A stretch of 64,000 nt of DNA from RGIG6919 sp045531905 (GCA_045531905.1 JAZSEY010000002.1:57537-121536), one strand, 5' to 3'; counted from the stretch's first letter, positions 1 through 8,481 are shown. Translations and numbers: made by a program. The notes: generated from the letters alone by a model not told the origin.

Positions 1-13
1 CAGGTGAATAATT

Positions 14-1438
14 ATGAAGTATGAATTAGTCATTGGTTTGGAAACACATGTGGAATTAAATACCAAATCCAAAATCTTTTGTTCCTGCGGTGGACATTCT
101 GAAGCTAAGGAACCAAATGATTGCGTGTGCCCTGCTTGTTCCGGTATGCCGGGAATGCTTCCAGTTATGAACAAGCGAGTAGTAGAACTTGCGGTAACCG
201 CAGGTTTGATGCTGAATTGTGAGATTAGCAGATATACAACATTTGATAAGAAGAATTATTATTATCCGGACCTTCCTTGTGCATATCAGATTACACAGTT
301 AAATCATCCAATCTGTACAAATGGTCTCGTAACCTTGAAGACTTCAGAGGGAACAAGAGATGTTCGTATTAAGCAGATTCATATGGAAGAGGATGCTGGT
401 AAATTAGTGCATGTGGGTAAGGCTTCTTTGGTTGATTTTAATCGTACCAGTGTACCTTTGATTGAGATTGTAACCCAGCCTGATTTCCACAGTGCAGAAG
501 AGGTTTTAGTATATCTGAATAAGTTAAAGACTATGTTCCGTTCCGGTGGTATCTCTGAGTGTGAAGAGGGTGCTATGCGTTGCGACGTTAACATTTCAGT
601 GCGTCCAGAGGGAACAGAGGAATTTGGTGTTCGTTCGGAGATTAAGAATATGGCTTCCTTCGAGGCAATCGAACGTGCCATTCGTTATGAATATCAGCGT
701 CATGTAGATGCATTAGAGTTCGAGACAGAAGAGCTTGTGCAGGAAACAAGACGTTTTGATGATGTTACCGGTAAGACATTTGCTATGCGTAATAAGGAAA
801 CTGAGGCGGATTACCGCTACTTCCCAGATGCAAACCTTATGCCAATCATTATTGATGATGAGTGGTTAGAGCAGATTAAGGCTGCAAAACCGGTTGAGAT
901 TGATGAGAAGGCAGAGCAGTATAGAGAAGCAGGCATTTCTGAAAAGGAAATTGGCGTGCTGATTCAGAATCACAACGTAAGCAAGTTGTTAGATGATGTA
1001 GTATCCAAGGGCTGTGACGCAAAAAATGCTGCAGGTTGGATTTTGACTGACTGTGCAGGTATTATGCGCAAGAATGGTAAGTTAATCGGTGATCTTCAGA
1101 TTTCTTCTGATGACCTTACATCTATTATCAAAATGGTAGAGAACGGTGATGTAAACCGTATGAGTGGTAGAAAGATTCTGACTGCTGTTTTGGAAGAGGG
1201 CGTTGATCCGGTTGCATACTGTAAGGAAAACGGCCTTGATAACAAGGTAGATGCATCTGTTATTGAGAGTGTTATGGACAGAGTATTTAGCGAAAATGCA
1301 CAGGCCATTGCAGATTACAAGAATGGTAAGGTTAAGGCAAAACAGGCATTGTTTGGTGCATGTATGCGTGAACTTAAGAATACAGCAGATACTGCAGTCA
1401 TTAAGGACATCTTGGAAAAGAAATTGACAGAAATATAA
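14..1438 (+). CDS. gatB: Aspartyl/glutamyl-tRNA amidotransferase subunit B
   Basis: GatB is the kinase/transamidase-partner subunit of the GatCAB complex, which converts Glu-tRNA(Gln) (and in some species Asp-tRNA(Asn)) to the correctly amidated form in the cytoplasm. The 474-residue length is normal. The N-terminus shows the family opening GLETHVELNTKSK, a cysteine cluster at residues 23-42 (CxC then CxCxxC) that fits the zinc site, and the PDLPCAYQIT segment. The C-terminal YqeY-like tail (for example AAGWILTDCAG and MSGRKIL) is present and complete. GatC and GatA would be expected just upstream, outside the window. The gene ends just before a small-RNA-like element whose likely -10 box overlaps the stop codon. 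Confidence 0.97.
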   Translation: MKYELVIGLETHVELNTKSKIFCSCGGHSEAKEPNDCVCPACSGMPGMLPVMNKRVVELAVTAGLMLNCEISRYTTFDKKNYYYPDLPCAYQITQLNHPICTNGLVTLKTSEGTRDVRIKQIHMEEDAGKLVHVGKASLVDFNRTSVPLIEIVTQPDFHSAEEVLVYLNKLKTMFRSGGISECEEGAMRCDVNISVRPEGTEEFGVRSEIKNMASFEAIERAIRYEYQRHVDALEFETEELVQETRRFDDVTGKTFAMRNKETEADYRYFPDANLMPIIIDDEWLEQIKAAKPVEIDEKAEQYREAGISEKEIGVLIQNHNVSKLLDDVVSKGCDAKNAAGWILTDCAGIMRKNGKLIGDLQISSDDLTSIIKMVENGDVNRMSGRKILTAVLEEGVDPVAYCKENGLDNKVDASVIESVMDRVFSENAQAIADYKNGKVKAKQALFGACMRELKNTADTAVIKDILEKKLTEI

Positions 1439-1439
1439 T
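1412..1439 (+). promoter_or_regulatory. Putative promoter of the first repeated RNA element
   Basis: TTGGAA (1412-1417) and TATAAT (1434-1439) are separated by 16 bases, inside the 3' end of gatB. The same arrangement with the same 16-base spacer precedes the second copy of the element (6084-6111). This supports transcription starting just before the GGCAATTGCC hairpin. Confidence 0.45.
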
Positions 1440-1453
1440 TTTGTGCCAGTTAT

Positions 1454-1540
1454 GGCAATTGCCATATAGTGGTTGGACAAGTATAAATGAAGCAAAGTCT
1501 TCCGGGCTTATAAAAGCTTAGTGAGGACTTTGCTTTATTG
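1454..1540 (+). ncRNA. Repeated small-RNA-like element, copy 1
   Basis: The element has a short self-complementary GGCAATTGCC (1454-1463), then a conserved AGTGGTTG segment, then a long stem made by AGCAAAGTCTTC (1491-1502) and GAGGACTTTGCT (1523-1534), followed by a weak T-rich tract. Copy 2 at 6122-6206 keeps the same order and the AGTGGTTG and CAAAGTCTTCC words, while stem pairs and loop differ. It could be a small independent RNA, an unknown riboswitch-like leader or an elaborate terminator. I do not recognise it as a named family. Confidence 0.5.
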
Positions 1541-1616
1541 AATTTGTTCAGGGGGTCAATGGTGATGCTGGAAAGTCACAATAAACGCGAATGAAAGATA
1601 AAGGGAAGTGGATAAA

Positions 1617-2240
1617 GTGTATTTAAACAAGATATTTAAGAAAGAAGAAGTTACTTACAAAAATATTATTTACTCTGCAATTATATGTGGAATAGTAACT
1701 GGAATTATATTAGATGTAGAGTTATTTAAAATACCGTCGATTATGAATAATTCGTTGTTTAATATCGGAATATGCTTTGAATTTTGGATATTTGCAACAA
1801 TGATAATCATTTCGAGAACAAAGAAACCGCTTGAGGCCGCTTGTAAGGTGTTTTTGTTTTTTCTTATTAGTCAGCCCCTAGTGTATTTGGTGAAAGTTCC
1901 TATTGACCCAAGAGGTTGGGGTGTGTTTGTTGATTATATAGGCTGGTTTATATGGACCATTTTAACCTTTCCGGGCGCATTTATCGCATGGTATACAAAT
2001 AAGAAAAACAATCTGAGTATTGCCATTTTTATGGTGGCAATATTGTTTCTGAGTTATGAATTTGCACAGCATTTTAATGTACTGATTACAGATTTTCCGT
2101 TTCAATTACTTGCATGTGTTTTTATATTGTATCAGATTGTGGAATATGTAATGTCGTTTAGAGGGAAAAGAAGAATCGTATTTGGGATACTATCATTCAT
2201 AAGTATTGTGACAATAACGGTTTTATTTCTATTGGGGTAA
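1617..2240 (+). CDS. Uncharacterised polytopic membrane protein
   Basis: This protein of about 207 residues is mostly hydrophobic, with six or seven probable membrane helices (for example IYSAIICGIVTGIILDV near the start and the last 20 residues). I do not recognise a family. I chose the GTG at 1617 because AAGGGAAG lies about nine bases upstream. A GTG at 1608 is also in frame but sits almost on top of that ribosome site. It lies directly after the repeated RNA element, so it might be controlled by it, although the element's own terminator-like stem argues for separate transcription. Codon use is AT-rich like its neighbours. Confidence 0.75.
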   Translation: MYLNKIFKKEEVTYKNIIYSAIICGIVTGIILDVELFKIPSIMNNSLFNIGICFEFWIFATMIIISRTKKPLEAACKVFLFFLISQPLVYLVKVPIDPRGWGVFVDYIGWFIWTILTFPGAFIAWYTNKKNNLSIAIFMVAILFLSYEFAQHFNVLITDFPFQLLACVFILYQIVEYVMSFRGKRRIVFGILSFISIVTITVLFLLG

Positions 2241-2416
2241 GAGATAAGGTGTTTGAATTAACAAATTGATTTGTGGCGGAATTGAAGATATGTATAAATT
2301 TCACTTGCAATCGGTGATGGTAGTTACTATCCATGTGTTCTGATATATGCGAGTGGATGGAGCATTCTGTTAAAGGTGTATTTCGCTCTGCGAGGCTAAA
2401 ATAGTATAAAAAATAG

Positions 2417-2445
2417 TTGATATTTTAAGAAAAACAACATATAAT
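2417..2445 (+). promoter_or_regulatory. Strong promoter for the DUF3800-linked RNA
   Basis: TTGATA (2417-2422) and TATAAT (2440-2445) are separated by exactly 17 bases. The predicted start near 2452 falls immediately before a series of hairpins ending in a terminator at 2520-2545. This is the only strong promoter seen in the 326-base gap before the DUF3800 gene. Confidence 0.7.
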
Positions 2446-2451
2446 ACTTAT

Positions 2452-2547
2452 ACAGATATGAATCTGTTGCACGAAGTGCATTGATATTTGGGCTGACCGA
2501 AAGGTCCTGGTCCACCGGCTGGCGGGGATTTACCCCGCCATTTTTCT
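2452..2547 (+). ncRNA. Small structured RNA upstream of a DUF3800 gene
   Basis: Four hairpins follow one another: CAGAT/ATCTG (2453-2466), TGCAC/GTGCA (2468-2480), GACC-GAAA-GGTC with a GNRA tetraloop (2495-2506), and a GC-rich terminator TGGCGGGG/CCCCGCCA (2520-2540) followed by five T. Comparative genomics has described several unrelated DUF3800 RNA motifs adjacent to DUF3800 genes, so a transcript of about 95 nt here fits that pattern. I cannot say which motif class it is. The remaining bases of this gap (2241-2416) show nothing I can name. Confidence 0.65.
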
Positions 2548-2566
2548 ACACAAAAGGGGCGAATGC

Positions 2567-3244
2567 ATGAAGGAGAAAGTGCTTAGTGTTTTCATAGATG
2601 AATCTGGAGATTTTGGACAATACAACCCAGCTTCTCCTAATTATTATGTTGCAATGGTGTTACATAATCAAGAAATAGATATTTCAAAGAATATTGAAGC
2701 ATTGGAAAGACAAGTGAGTAATTGGGGGTATCCGGAACATACAATTCATACAGGTCCGTTGATTAGGCGTGAAAGTATTTATAAAAATGATTTGAGAGAA
2801 CAAAGAAAAGCGTTGTTTAATGCATTGTATCATTTTACTCGTTTGCTGGATATTCAGTACATCTGTCCTGTGATTAATCAGGGAGATTGTGCAGAGAAAT
2901 CTAAACTGGCTTATACGGATAAATTGACAAAAGAGATTGCAAATCAGTTACGAACAAAATTTGATTATTTTTCTGCATTTGATAAAATTATTGTTTACTA
3001 TGACTATGGACAGGTTGAGTTGGCGCAGATTCTTGTGTCTGTGTTTAACACTATGTTTTCTAATGTGGAATTTAGAAAGATTGAGACAAATCAGTATAAA
3101 CTATCACAGGCAGCAGATTTGATTTGTACAGTAGAAGCGATAGCGCAAAAGAATGTATTAACAAAGTCAGAAAGTGAATTCTTTCACTCAAAGAATGATT
3201 TCAAGAAAAATATCTATAAAAATATTGCTAAGAAGAAATTATAG
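2567..3244 (+). CDS. DUF3800 domain protein
   Basis: The N-terminus SVFIDESGDFG is the family signature. The acidic DES motif and the later D in YYDYGQ and SQAADLICTVE suggest a metal-binding RNase H-like fold, the usual fold prediction for DUF3800. The 225-residue length is typical. No biochemical role is established; members often occur in mobile or defence contexts and beside structured RNAs. Here a small RNA with its own promoter and terminator lies directly upstream, and AGGGGCGAATGC supplies the ribosome site. The GNAT gene that follows is 34 bases downstream and may be co-transcribed. Confidence 0.85.
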   Translation: MKEKVLSVFIDESGDFGQYNPASPNYYVAMVLHNQEIDISKNIEALERQVSNWGYPEHTIHTGPLIRRESIYKNDLREQRKALFNALYHFTRLLDIQYICPVINQGDCAEKSKLAYTDKLTKEIANQLRTKFDYFSAFDKIIVYYDYGQVELAQILVSVFNTMFSNVEFRKIETNQYKLSQAADLICTVEAIAQKNVLTKSESEFFHSKNDFKKNIYKNIAKKKL

Positions 3245-3278
3245 GATTTTCCTTGTTAATTGTTGGAGGGAAAAAAAG

Positions 3279-3692
3279 TTGGATTTAATAGTGAAATATA
3301 ACGAATTAACAGCAGAAGAATTTATTGAATTATGGGAATCTGTATGGGGAAATGGACCATCTCTTAAACAAACAAAGTTGGCAATGATCCATACTTTATT
3401 TAGAGTTTCTATATGGGATGGAGATTATATTGTTGCCATGGCAAGAATGAATGGTGATATGGGGCTTAATTATTATATTAAGGATGTTGTTGTTAGACCT
3501 GAATATCAGGGCAAAGGTATTGGAAGGATGCTAATAAATGAATTAAGAAGATTCATAAATGACAATGGAATTAAAGGAACGGATATTTTTGTGGAGTTAT
3601 GTGCAGTTCCTGATAAGATTCCATTCTATGAAAAATTAGGATTTGAGGCCAATGAGGCACAAAGATTGAAAATGTATCACCATGTCAAGTAA
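3279..3692 (+). CDS. GNAT family N-acetyltransferase
   Basis: The protein carries the acetyl-CoA binding motif in VVVRPEYQGKGIGRMLI (the R-x-x-G-x-G loop) and the late PFYEKLGF motif, both standard for GNAT enzymes. The substrate is unknown. I use the TTG start at 3279 because TTGGAGGG sits at 3263-3270. The upstream in-frame ATG at 3174 lies inside the DUF3800 gene and would add residues unlike the family. The resulting length is 137 residues. Confidence 0.85.
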   Translation: MDLIVKYNELTAEEFIELWESVWGNGPSLKQTKLAMIHTLFRVSIWDGDYIVAMARMNGDMGLNYYIKDVVVRPEYQGKGIGRMLINELRRFINDNGIKGTDIFVELCAVPDKIPFYEKLGFEANEAQRLKMYHHVK

Positions 3693-3800
3693 TGCTAAAT
3701 CTCAGGCTTTTGTATTGTTAAACGTAAAAATTTAGTTATACGGAGAGGTTCATATTAATCATTAAATATATTGTAGTAGAAAGGGGATATTTGTTTTAAG

Positions 3801-3992
3801 ATGGCAAGAGTAAAAGTGTGGATAGAAGCTCGAGAAGAATATTTAGTTAGGCGTAATCTTGGTGATAGAAAGGAACTTGAAAAACTTTCAGATGATGCGT
3901 TATGCAAGTACTATTACAATGTGATTCAACAAAAAGGATTGGAGGAAGATGCCCATAATTTTACAAGGGCTTGGTGTATGCAGTATAAGTAA
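3801..3992 (+). CDS. Small hypothetical protein
   Basis: This 63-residue soluble, charged protein has no motif I recognise. It begins MARVKVWIEAREEYL and is predicted to be helical, with no signal peptide or membrane segment. A purine-rich GAAAGGGGAT lies about 12 bases before the ATG, which is slightly far for a ribosome site. It stands alone between the GNAT gene and fprA. Confidence 0.6.
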   Translation: MARVKVWIEAREEYLVRRNLGDRKELEKLSDDALCKYYYNVIQQKGLEEDAHNFTRAWCMQYK

Positions 3993-4122
3993 TTATCAAT
4001 CAGTATGCTTACAGTACCTAATTTTCGAAATGCCACTCATGTAAGTATGTGAAAAAAGTAATAGAGTTATAGCAGAAGTATTAAAAAATATATTGCAATG
4101 TAAAAGTATAGGAGGACGAAAT

Positions 4123-5274
4123 ATGATGATAACTAACGATATTAAGTATATTGGTGTGAATGACCACAACATTGATTTGTTTGAGGGACAGTATATTGTT
4201 CCAAATGGAATGGCATATAACTCATATGCTATATTAGACGAAAAGATTGCGATTATGGATACGGTCGATGCCGGATTTACTGATGAGTGGTTAAATAATA
4301 TTAAGACTGTGCTTGGTGAGAGAACGCCTGATTATTTGATTGTTCAACATATGGAACCTGATCATTCAGCAAATATAGTGAATTTTATCAATGCTTATCC
4401 TGAGGCTAAAATTGTTTCTTCTGCTAAGGCTTTTGTTATGATGAAGAATTTCTTTGGAACTGATTTTTCAGATAAGCAAGTCGTAGTGGGGGATGGCGAT
4501 ACACTTTCTTTAGGTAATCATAATTTGACATTTGTTGCAGCACCTATGGTGCATTGGCCAGAGGTTGTCGTTACATATGACAGTACAGATAAAGTCCTGT
4601 TCTCTGCAGATGGTTTTGGCAAATTTGGTGCCTTTGATGTTGATGAGGATTGGGCGTGTGAAGCAAGACGTTATTATATTGGTATTGTTGGTAAATACGG
4701 ACTTCCAGTGCAGAATTTGTTAAAAAAGGCAGCGGGCTTGGATATTCAGATTATATGTCCGTTACATGGCCCTATTTTGATTGATAATTTAGGATATTAC
4801 CTTGATTTATATAATACATGGTCGAGCTATCAGCCGGAAGAAGAAGGGGTTATGATTGCATATACTTCTGTCTATGGAAATACAAAAAAGGCAGTGATTC
4901 AATTAGCAGAGGCGTTAGAGGCAAAGGGCTGTCCGAAAGTTGTTGTCAATGACCTTGCAAGATGTGATATGGCAGAAGCAGTGGAGGATGCCTTCCGATA
5001 TAGCAAACTTGTGCTTGCGACAACCACATACAATGGAGATGTGTTCCCATTTATGAGGGAATTCATTCATCACTTGACAGAACGCAACTTTAGCAATCGA
5101 ACAGTGGCATTTATTGAAAATGGTAGCTGGGCACCGACTGCCACAAAGGTTATGAAGGATATGTTTGAAAAGAGTAAGGGCTTAACTTTTACAGAGAATA
5201 ATGTAAAAATCATGTCTGCATTAAATGATGAGAGTATAGCTCAGTTAAATGCATTGGTAGAAGAATTATTGTAA
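4123..5274 (+). CDS. fprA: Flavodiiron protein (A-type, O2/NO reductase)
   Basis: The N-terminal metallo-beta-lactamase domain carries the diiron ligand motif HMEPDHS (H76, E78, D80, H81) with later histidines in PMVHWPE and PLHGP. The C-terminal flavodoxin domain contains the FMN loop TSVYGNTKKA. The enzyme reduces O2 to water (or NO to N2O) in the cytoplasm using electrons from rubredoxin or a related donor, protecting an anaerobe from oxygen. I chose ATG 4123 because GGAGG at 4111-4115 is seven bases upstream; the longer form from 4093 would swallow that site. No rubredoxin gene is adjacent. Confidence 0.93.
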   Translation: MMITNDIKYIGVNDHNIDLFEGQYIVPNGMAYNSYAILDEKIAIMDTVDAGFTDEWLNNIKTVLGERTPDYLIVQHMEPDHSANIVNFINAYPEAKIVSSAKAFVMMKNFFGTDFSDKQVVVGDGDTLSLGNHNLTFVAAPMVHWPEVVVTYDSTDKVLFSADGFGKFGAFDVDEDWACEARRYYIGIVGKYGLPVQNLLKKAAGLDIQIICPLHGPILIDNLGYYLDLYNTWSSYQPEEEGVMIAYTSVYGNTKKAVIQLAEALEAKGCPKVVVNDLARCDMAEAVEDAFRYSKLVLATTTYNGDVFPFMREFIHHLTERNFSNRTVAFIENGSWAPTATKVMKDMFEKSKGLTFTENNVKIMSALNDESIAQLNALVEELL

Positions 5275-5366
5275 TGCCAAGGTGACATTTTTGCCTCTTT
5301 GGGTTGGTAGTATTCAGTGCGAGCATTTGATATAATCGAACTACTAAATGCTGAGAGGTGATTTAT

Positions 5367-6044
5367 ATGGAATTAAAGGATAAATTGCAGATATTAAGAA
5401 AACAACATGGTTATTCCCAGGAACAGCTTGCGGAAAAGCTTGGTATTGCTCGCCAAACGATTAGTAAATGGGAGAATGGACAGGCTGTACCGGAATTGAA
5501 TGGATTGGTTTTGTTAAGTGACCTTTATGGAGTTACCATTGACCGAATGGTAAAAGAGAATGATGAGTGCAATATTCCCTTCAGTCCTAATATGAGTATG
5601 GATATGGATGGGATGGTAGCATTTCTCATAGAAGCAAAAAAGAATACCTATGCAGCAAAAGGCAATCAAACAGCATCTTCTAGAACGAATTCTCATGATT
5701 ATTGTTATGAAGATAAGAAGGGGTACACGTACTATGATTCTTATTTAGGTGGCGATAGATTTGCTGGGGAAGAAGCGGTGTGGTTACATGATAATCCAGT
5801 TTGGAGTATGAATTATGTGGGACGTGTTATAGGTAATAACTTTAGTGGTGATTTTTTAAAAGAGGTGCTTATGGCTGTGACGAAAGAACTGCCATTTCGT
5901 GGACCTGAAATATACTCAAAAGGGGATTATCAATATCATTGCAAGGTAGATGGCGAATTAAAGTGGTTTCAGGGATATGAAGAAATCTTTTATATGGGTG
6001 AAAAAATATATGAGTGTTATTTTCATGGCGGAATAGTTTGTTAA
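5367..6044 (+). CDS. XRE-family HTH regulator with C-terminal DUF5680
   Basis: Residues 1-65 form a Cro/C1-type helix-turn-helix (YSQEQLAEKLGIARQTISKWENG). The C-terminal part resembles the DUF5680 domain (MVAFLIEAKKNTYA, then DSYLGGDRFAGEEAVW), which may sense a small molecule or bind a partner protein; that role is inference. The start at 5367 follows GAGAGGTG; an in-frame GTG at 5358 is inside that ribosome site. The gene is monocistronic and followed by the second RNA element. Confidence 0.85.
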   Translation: MELKDKLQILRKQHGYSQEQLAEKLGIARQTISKWENGQAVPELNGLVLLSDLYGVTIDRMVKENDECNIPFSPNMSMDMDGMVAFLIEAKKNTYAAKGNQTASSRTNSHDYCYEDKKGYTYYDSYLGGDRFAGEEAVWLHDNPVWSMNYVGRVIGNNFSGDFLKEVLMAVTKELPFRGPEIYSKGDYQYHCKVDGELKWFQGYEEIFYMGEKIYECYFHGGIVC

Positions 6045-6083
6045 TATAATTCATGTCAAATGAAAGTAATTATTAATTATCTA

Positions 6084-6111
6084 TTGCAATGTAAAAATAA
6101 TTTGTTATAAT
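6084..6111 (+). promoter_or_regulatory. Promoter of the second repeated RNA element
   Basis: TTGCAA (6084-6089) and TATAAT (6106-6111) are 16 bases apart. The predicted start lies a few bases before GGCAATCGCC, the first conserved hairpin. Confidence 0.6.
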
Positions 6112-6118
6112 ATAACTA

Positions 6119-6206
6119 TAAGGCAATCGCCACAGAGTGGTTGACCAATATGAGAGACAAAGTCTTCCCTAACCGATCAAAGTACAGGGAAGGCTTTGTT
6201 GTTTTA
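6119..6206 (+). ncRNA. Repeated small-RNA-like element, copy 2
   Basis: It matches copy 1 at 1454-1540 in order and sequence: GGCAATCGCC (6122-6131), AGTGGTTG, then a 14-base stem ACAAAGTCTTCCCT (6157-6170) with AGGGAAGGCTTTGT (6186-6199) and a T-rich tail. Differences from copy 1 largely preserve pairing in the long stem, for example AGC/GCT becoming AC/GT at the base. It has its own promoter, so a free RNA of about 85 nt is plausible. A GNAT gene starts about 50 bases downstream. Confidence 0.55.
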
Positions 6207-6254
6207 CTGACAAATCAAATAAATGAAAGTCAGTAATGCTATGAGGAAATTGGA

Positions 6255-6806
6255 ATGAAAATAAGAAATATCGCTTCACACTCGGACTGGCGCAAAATTA
6301 AACAACTTTATGAAATTGCATTTCCTAGGTATGAGAGAAAGCCATTATGGATTGTTTGTATGAAGCACCGTAAAGGAGAAGCAGATATTTGGATTCTTGA
6401 ACATGAGGGGGAATTTGCTGGGTTTGCCATAACGGTTAATGAATTGGATATGGTGTTATTGGATTACTTTGCGATTAGCCAAGATAAGCGCAATATAGGC
6501 CTTGGCGGAACTGCATTAAAGGCATTACAACAGATGTATGTTGGGAAGCGGTTTTTTCTTGAGATAGAATGCATTGATGTAAAGGCAGCGAATAACAAAG
6601 AACGAATTCGCAGAAAAGCGTTTTATTTGGAAAATGGTATGACAGAGATTGGCGTAAAAGCAAATGTATATACAGTGGATATGGAATTGCTGGGATATAA
6701 CTGTGACATAACATTTGAGGATTATAAGAAGTTGTATTATGCCAGCTATGGCAATTTAGTGAATGGAAATATCAAAGAAATCAAGTGCTTTACTGAGACT
6801 GAATAG
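6255..6806 (+). CDS. GNAT family N-acetyltransferase
   Basis: The middle of the protein has the acetyltransferase core: LLDYFAISQDKRNIGLGGTAL fits the beta4-alpha3 acetyl-CoA pocket, and KAFYLENGMTEIG fits the last motif. The 183-residue length is normal, and the substrate is unknown. The ribosome site GAGGAAATTGG is close to the ATG. The coding sequence for the C-terminus forms the left arm of the terminator, so gene end and terminator overlap. It may be under the repeated RNA element just upstream. Confidence 0.8.
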   Translation: MKIRNIASHSDWRKIKQLYEIAFPRYERKPLWIVCMKHRKGEADIWILEHEGEFAGFAITVNELDMVLLDYFAISQDKRNIGLGGTALKALQQMYVGKRFFLEIECIDVKAANNKERIRRKAFYLENGMTEIGVKANVYTVDMELLGYNCDITFEDYKKLYYASYGNLVNGNIKEIKCFTETE

Positions 6807-6828
6807 TCGCGGTAAAGCACTTTTTTAA
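6783..6828 (+). terminator. Rho-independent terminator overlapping the GNAT stop
   Basis: AAGTGCTTTAC and GTAAAGCACTT pair across the stop codon and are followed by TTTTTTAA. Confidence 0.85.
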
Positions 6829-6899
6829 TATTTCTTGACAATAGTTATTCTGTATTATAGACTAGTGTCACAAATGAGATTAGTGGAAAGGGAAGCTAT

Positions 6900-7421
6900 A
6901 TGGAAAAATTGTTGAAGGTGTTAACAGATCCTGTATCTAATAGGATTTTACAGGCAATTAGAGTGAAAGGACAAATGACGATTTCTGAAATTATTTCAGA
7001 GAATATTGGAATACCACGGGCAACCATTTATCGAAGAATAGATAAGATGTTGGAAGTTGGAGCGCTAGAAGTTGTTGATACAAATAAGGTGCGTGGTCAG
7101 GTAGAAAATATTTATGGTATTAAGGACATGTATATTTGTAGTACAGAGTCCAATGAAGATAATCTTAAAATGATTACGATAAGCTTGATGCGTATATTGG
7201 ATTTGTATGACCGATATTTTGAAAGCGGAAATGCAGACGTGAATCGGGATAAATTGTTTTTGCTTAATTATTGTATTGCATTAGATGACGTGCAGTTTTC
7301 CAATATGATGAATGATATACGAAAAGTCATAGACTGTTATCAGGAAAAACAAGGAACTGAACATGCTAAATTAAGAAATCTATTTATGTTGTCGGCACCG
7401 GGAGGGGAAACGTATGAGTAA
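6900..7421 (+). CDS. Winged-helix (ArsR/MarR-like) transcriptional regulator
   Basis: Residues 5-70 form a winged helix-turn-helix (LTDPVSNRILQAIRVKG, then IGIPRATIYRRIDKMLEVGAL). The rest is helical and may bind ligand or dimerise. The 173-residue protein overlaps the following hydrolase gene by 8 bases, so the two are translated together and the regulator probably controls that operon. TTGACA at 6835-6840 with an imperfect TATAGA about 15 bases later is the likely promoter. GGGAAGC lies just before the ATG. Confidence 0.8.
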   Translation: MEKLLKVLTDPVSNRILQAIRVKGQMTISEIISENIGIPRATIYRRIDKMLEVGALEVVDTNKVRGQVENIYGIKDMYICSTESNEDNLKMITISLMRILDLYDRYFESGNADVNRDKLFLLNYCIALDDVQFSNMMNDIRKVIDCYQEKQGTEHAKLRNLFMLSAPGGETYE

Positions 7422-8418
7422 AAAAGAGAAGTTGTATCCAAATACAGTGAATGGGATTTATCGATATGAGTATGTGATGATAAATGGTATAGAACAATTC
7501 ATACAAGTGAGAGGTCGTGATAAGTCCAATCCTCTTATGTTGGTGTTGCATGGTGGACCAGGTGGTTCATTAGCCGGAGTTTGTCATCTAATGCAGAGTT
7601 TGTGGGAAGAAACGTTTACTGTTGTGAATTGGGACCAGCGAAACGCCGGTAAAACATATTTGGCGAATCAAGACAAGGCAGAAGAAATTGCTAAGACTGG
7701 AAGCATGGCAGACTATATGCAAGATATAGATGAAATAATAAAGTATCTTCACACAATATATGATTTTGAAAAATTAGTTTTGTTAGGATTTTCTTGGGGC
7801 TCTGTGATTGGAGCAGAATATGTAAAATTACATCCTGAGAATATATTAAAATATGTGGCAGTAGGACAAGTTGTGAATTTTGTAGAAGGTATTCATATAA
7901 CATGTAATGCTATTAAAAATGCGGCAGAGCAAAAAAACAAACAAAAGGATATGGCAGAAATTGACGGACTGTTAGACAAATTATCAGCGGAGTTTGAATT
8001 GATGAAAAAGTTGGAGATGCCTAAGGAGTACATGAGAGATATCCAAAGGATGTCCATGTTAGGTGCAAAGTATCTGATTAAGCATGGAAAGTCATTACCG
8101 ATTTTTGGAATCTTGAATTCTCCATTTATGTATTTTAATGAGAAAAAAATGTTATTTTCTACAGATATGCGATTCTTCGCAGGAACATATAAGACAATTT
8201 TAGAATACAGTTTTAGAGACAATATGCATTTTCAGGTTCCAGTAATATTTGTGAACGGTGATGAGGATATCAGTTGTCCTGCGAAATTGATTGAGATGTG
8301 TTATGATGCTATACAAGCGCCTAATAAAGAATTGATTATTATGAAGGACACTTCGCACATGTGTTTCTTTGACCAGCCGGAAGCATTTCATAATACATTG
8401 GTAGAAAAAATATTATAA
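7414..8418 (+). CDS. Alpha/beta hydrolase (proline iminopeptidase-like)
   Basis: The oxyanion motif HGGPGG (residues 46-51) and the nucleophile elbow GFSWG (Ser127) are those of the prolyl aminopeptidase-like S33 group. An Asp in NGDEDISCP and a His in DTSHMCF complete the triad. It has no signal peptide, so it acts in the cytoplasm. The 334-residue length fits. It is co-translated with the upstream regulator (8-base overlap). The natural substrate cannot be told from sequence; HGGPGG favours peptides or small amides over lipids. Confidence 0.87.
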   Translation: MSKKEKLYPNTVNGIYRYEYVMINGIEQFIQVRGRDKSNPLMLVLHGGPGGSLAGVCHLMQSLWEETFTVVNWDQRNAGKTYLANQDKAEEIAKTGSMADYMQDIDEIIKYLHTIYDFEKLVLLGFSWGSVIGAEYVKLHPENILKYVAVGQVVNFVEGIHITCNAIKNAAEQKNKQKDMAEIDGLLDKLSAEFELMKKLEMPKEYMRDIQRMSMLGAKYLIKHGKSLPIFGILNSPFMYFNEKKMLFSTDMRFFAGTYKTILEYSFRDNMHFQVPVIFVNGDEDISCPAKLIEMCYDAIQAPNKELIIMKDTSHMCFFDQPEAFHNTLVEKIL

Positions 8419-8421
8419 AAC

Positions 8422-8481
8422 AGGGTAACATGTGTTTAGGAGTGTGAACAACAAACAGAAACACATGTTACCCTATTATTT
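8422..8481 (+). terminator. Terminator after the hydrolase operon
   Basis: A perfect 16-bp stem AGGGTAACATGTGTTT (8422-8437) and its complement (8459-8474), followed by a T-rich stretch. Confidence 0.85.
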
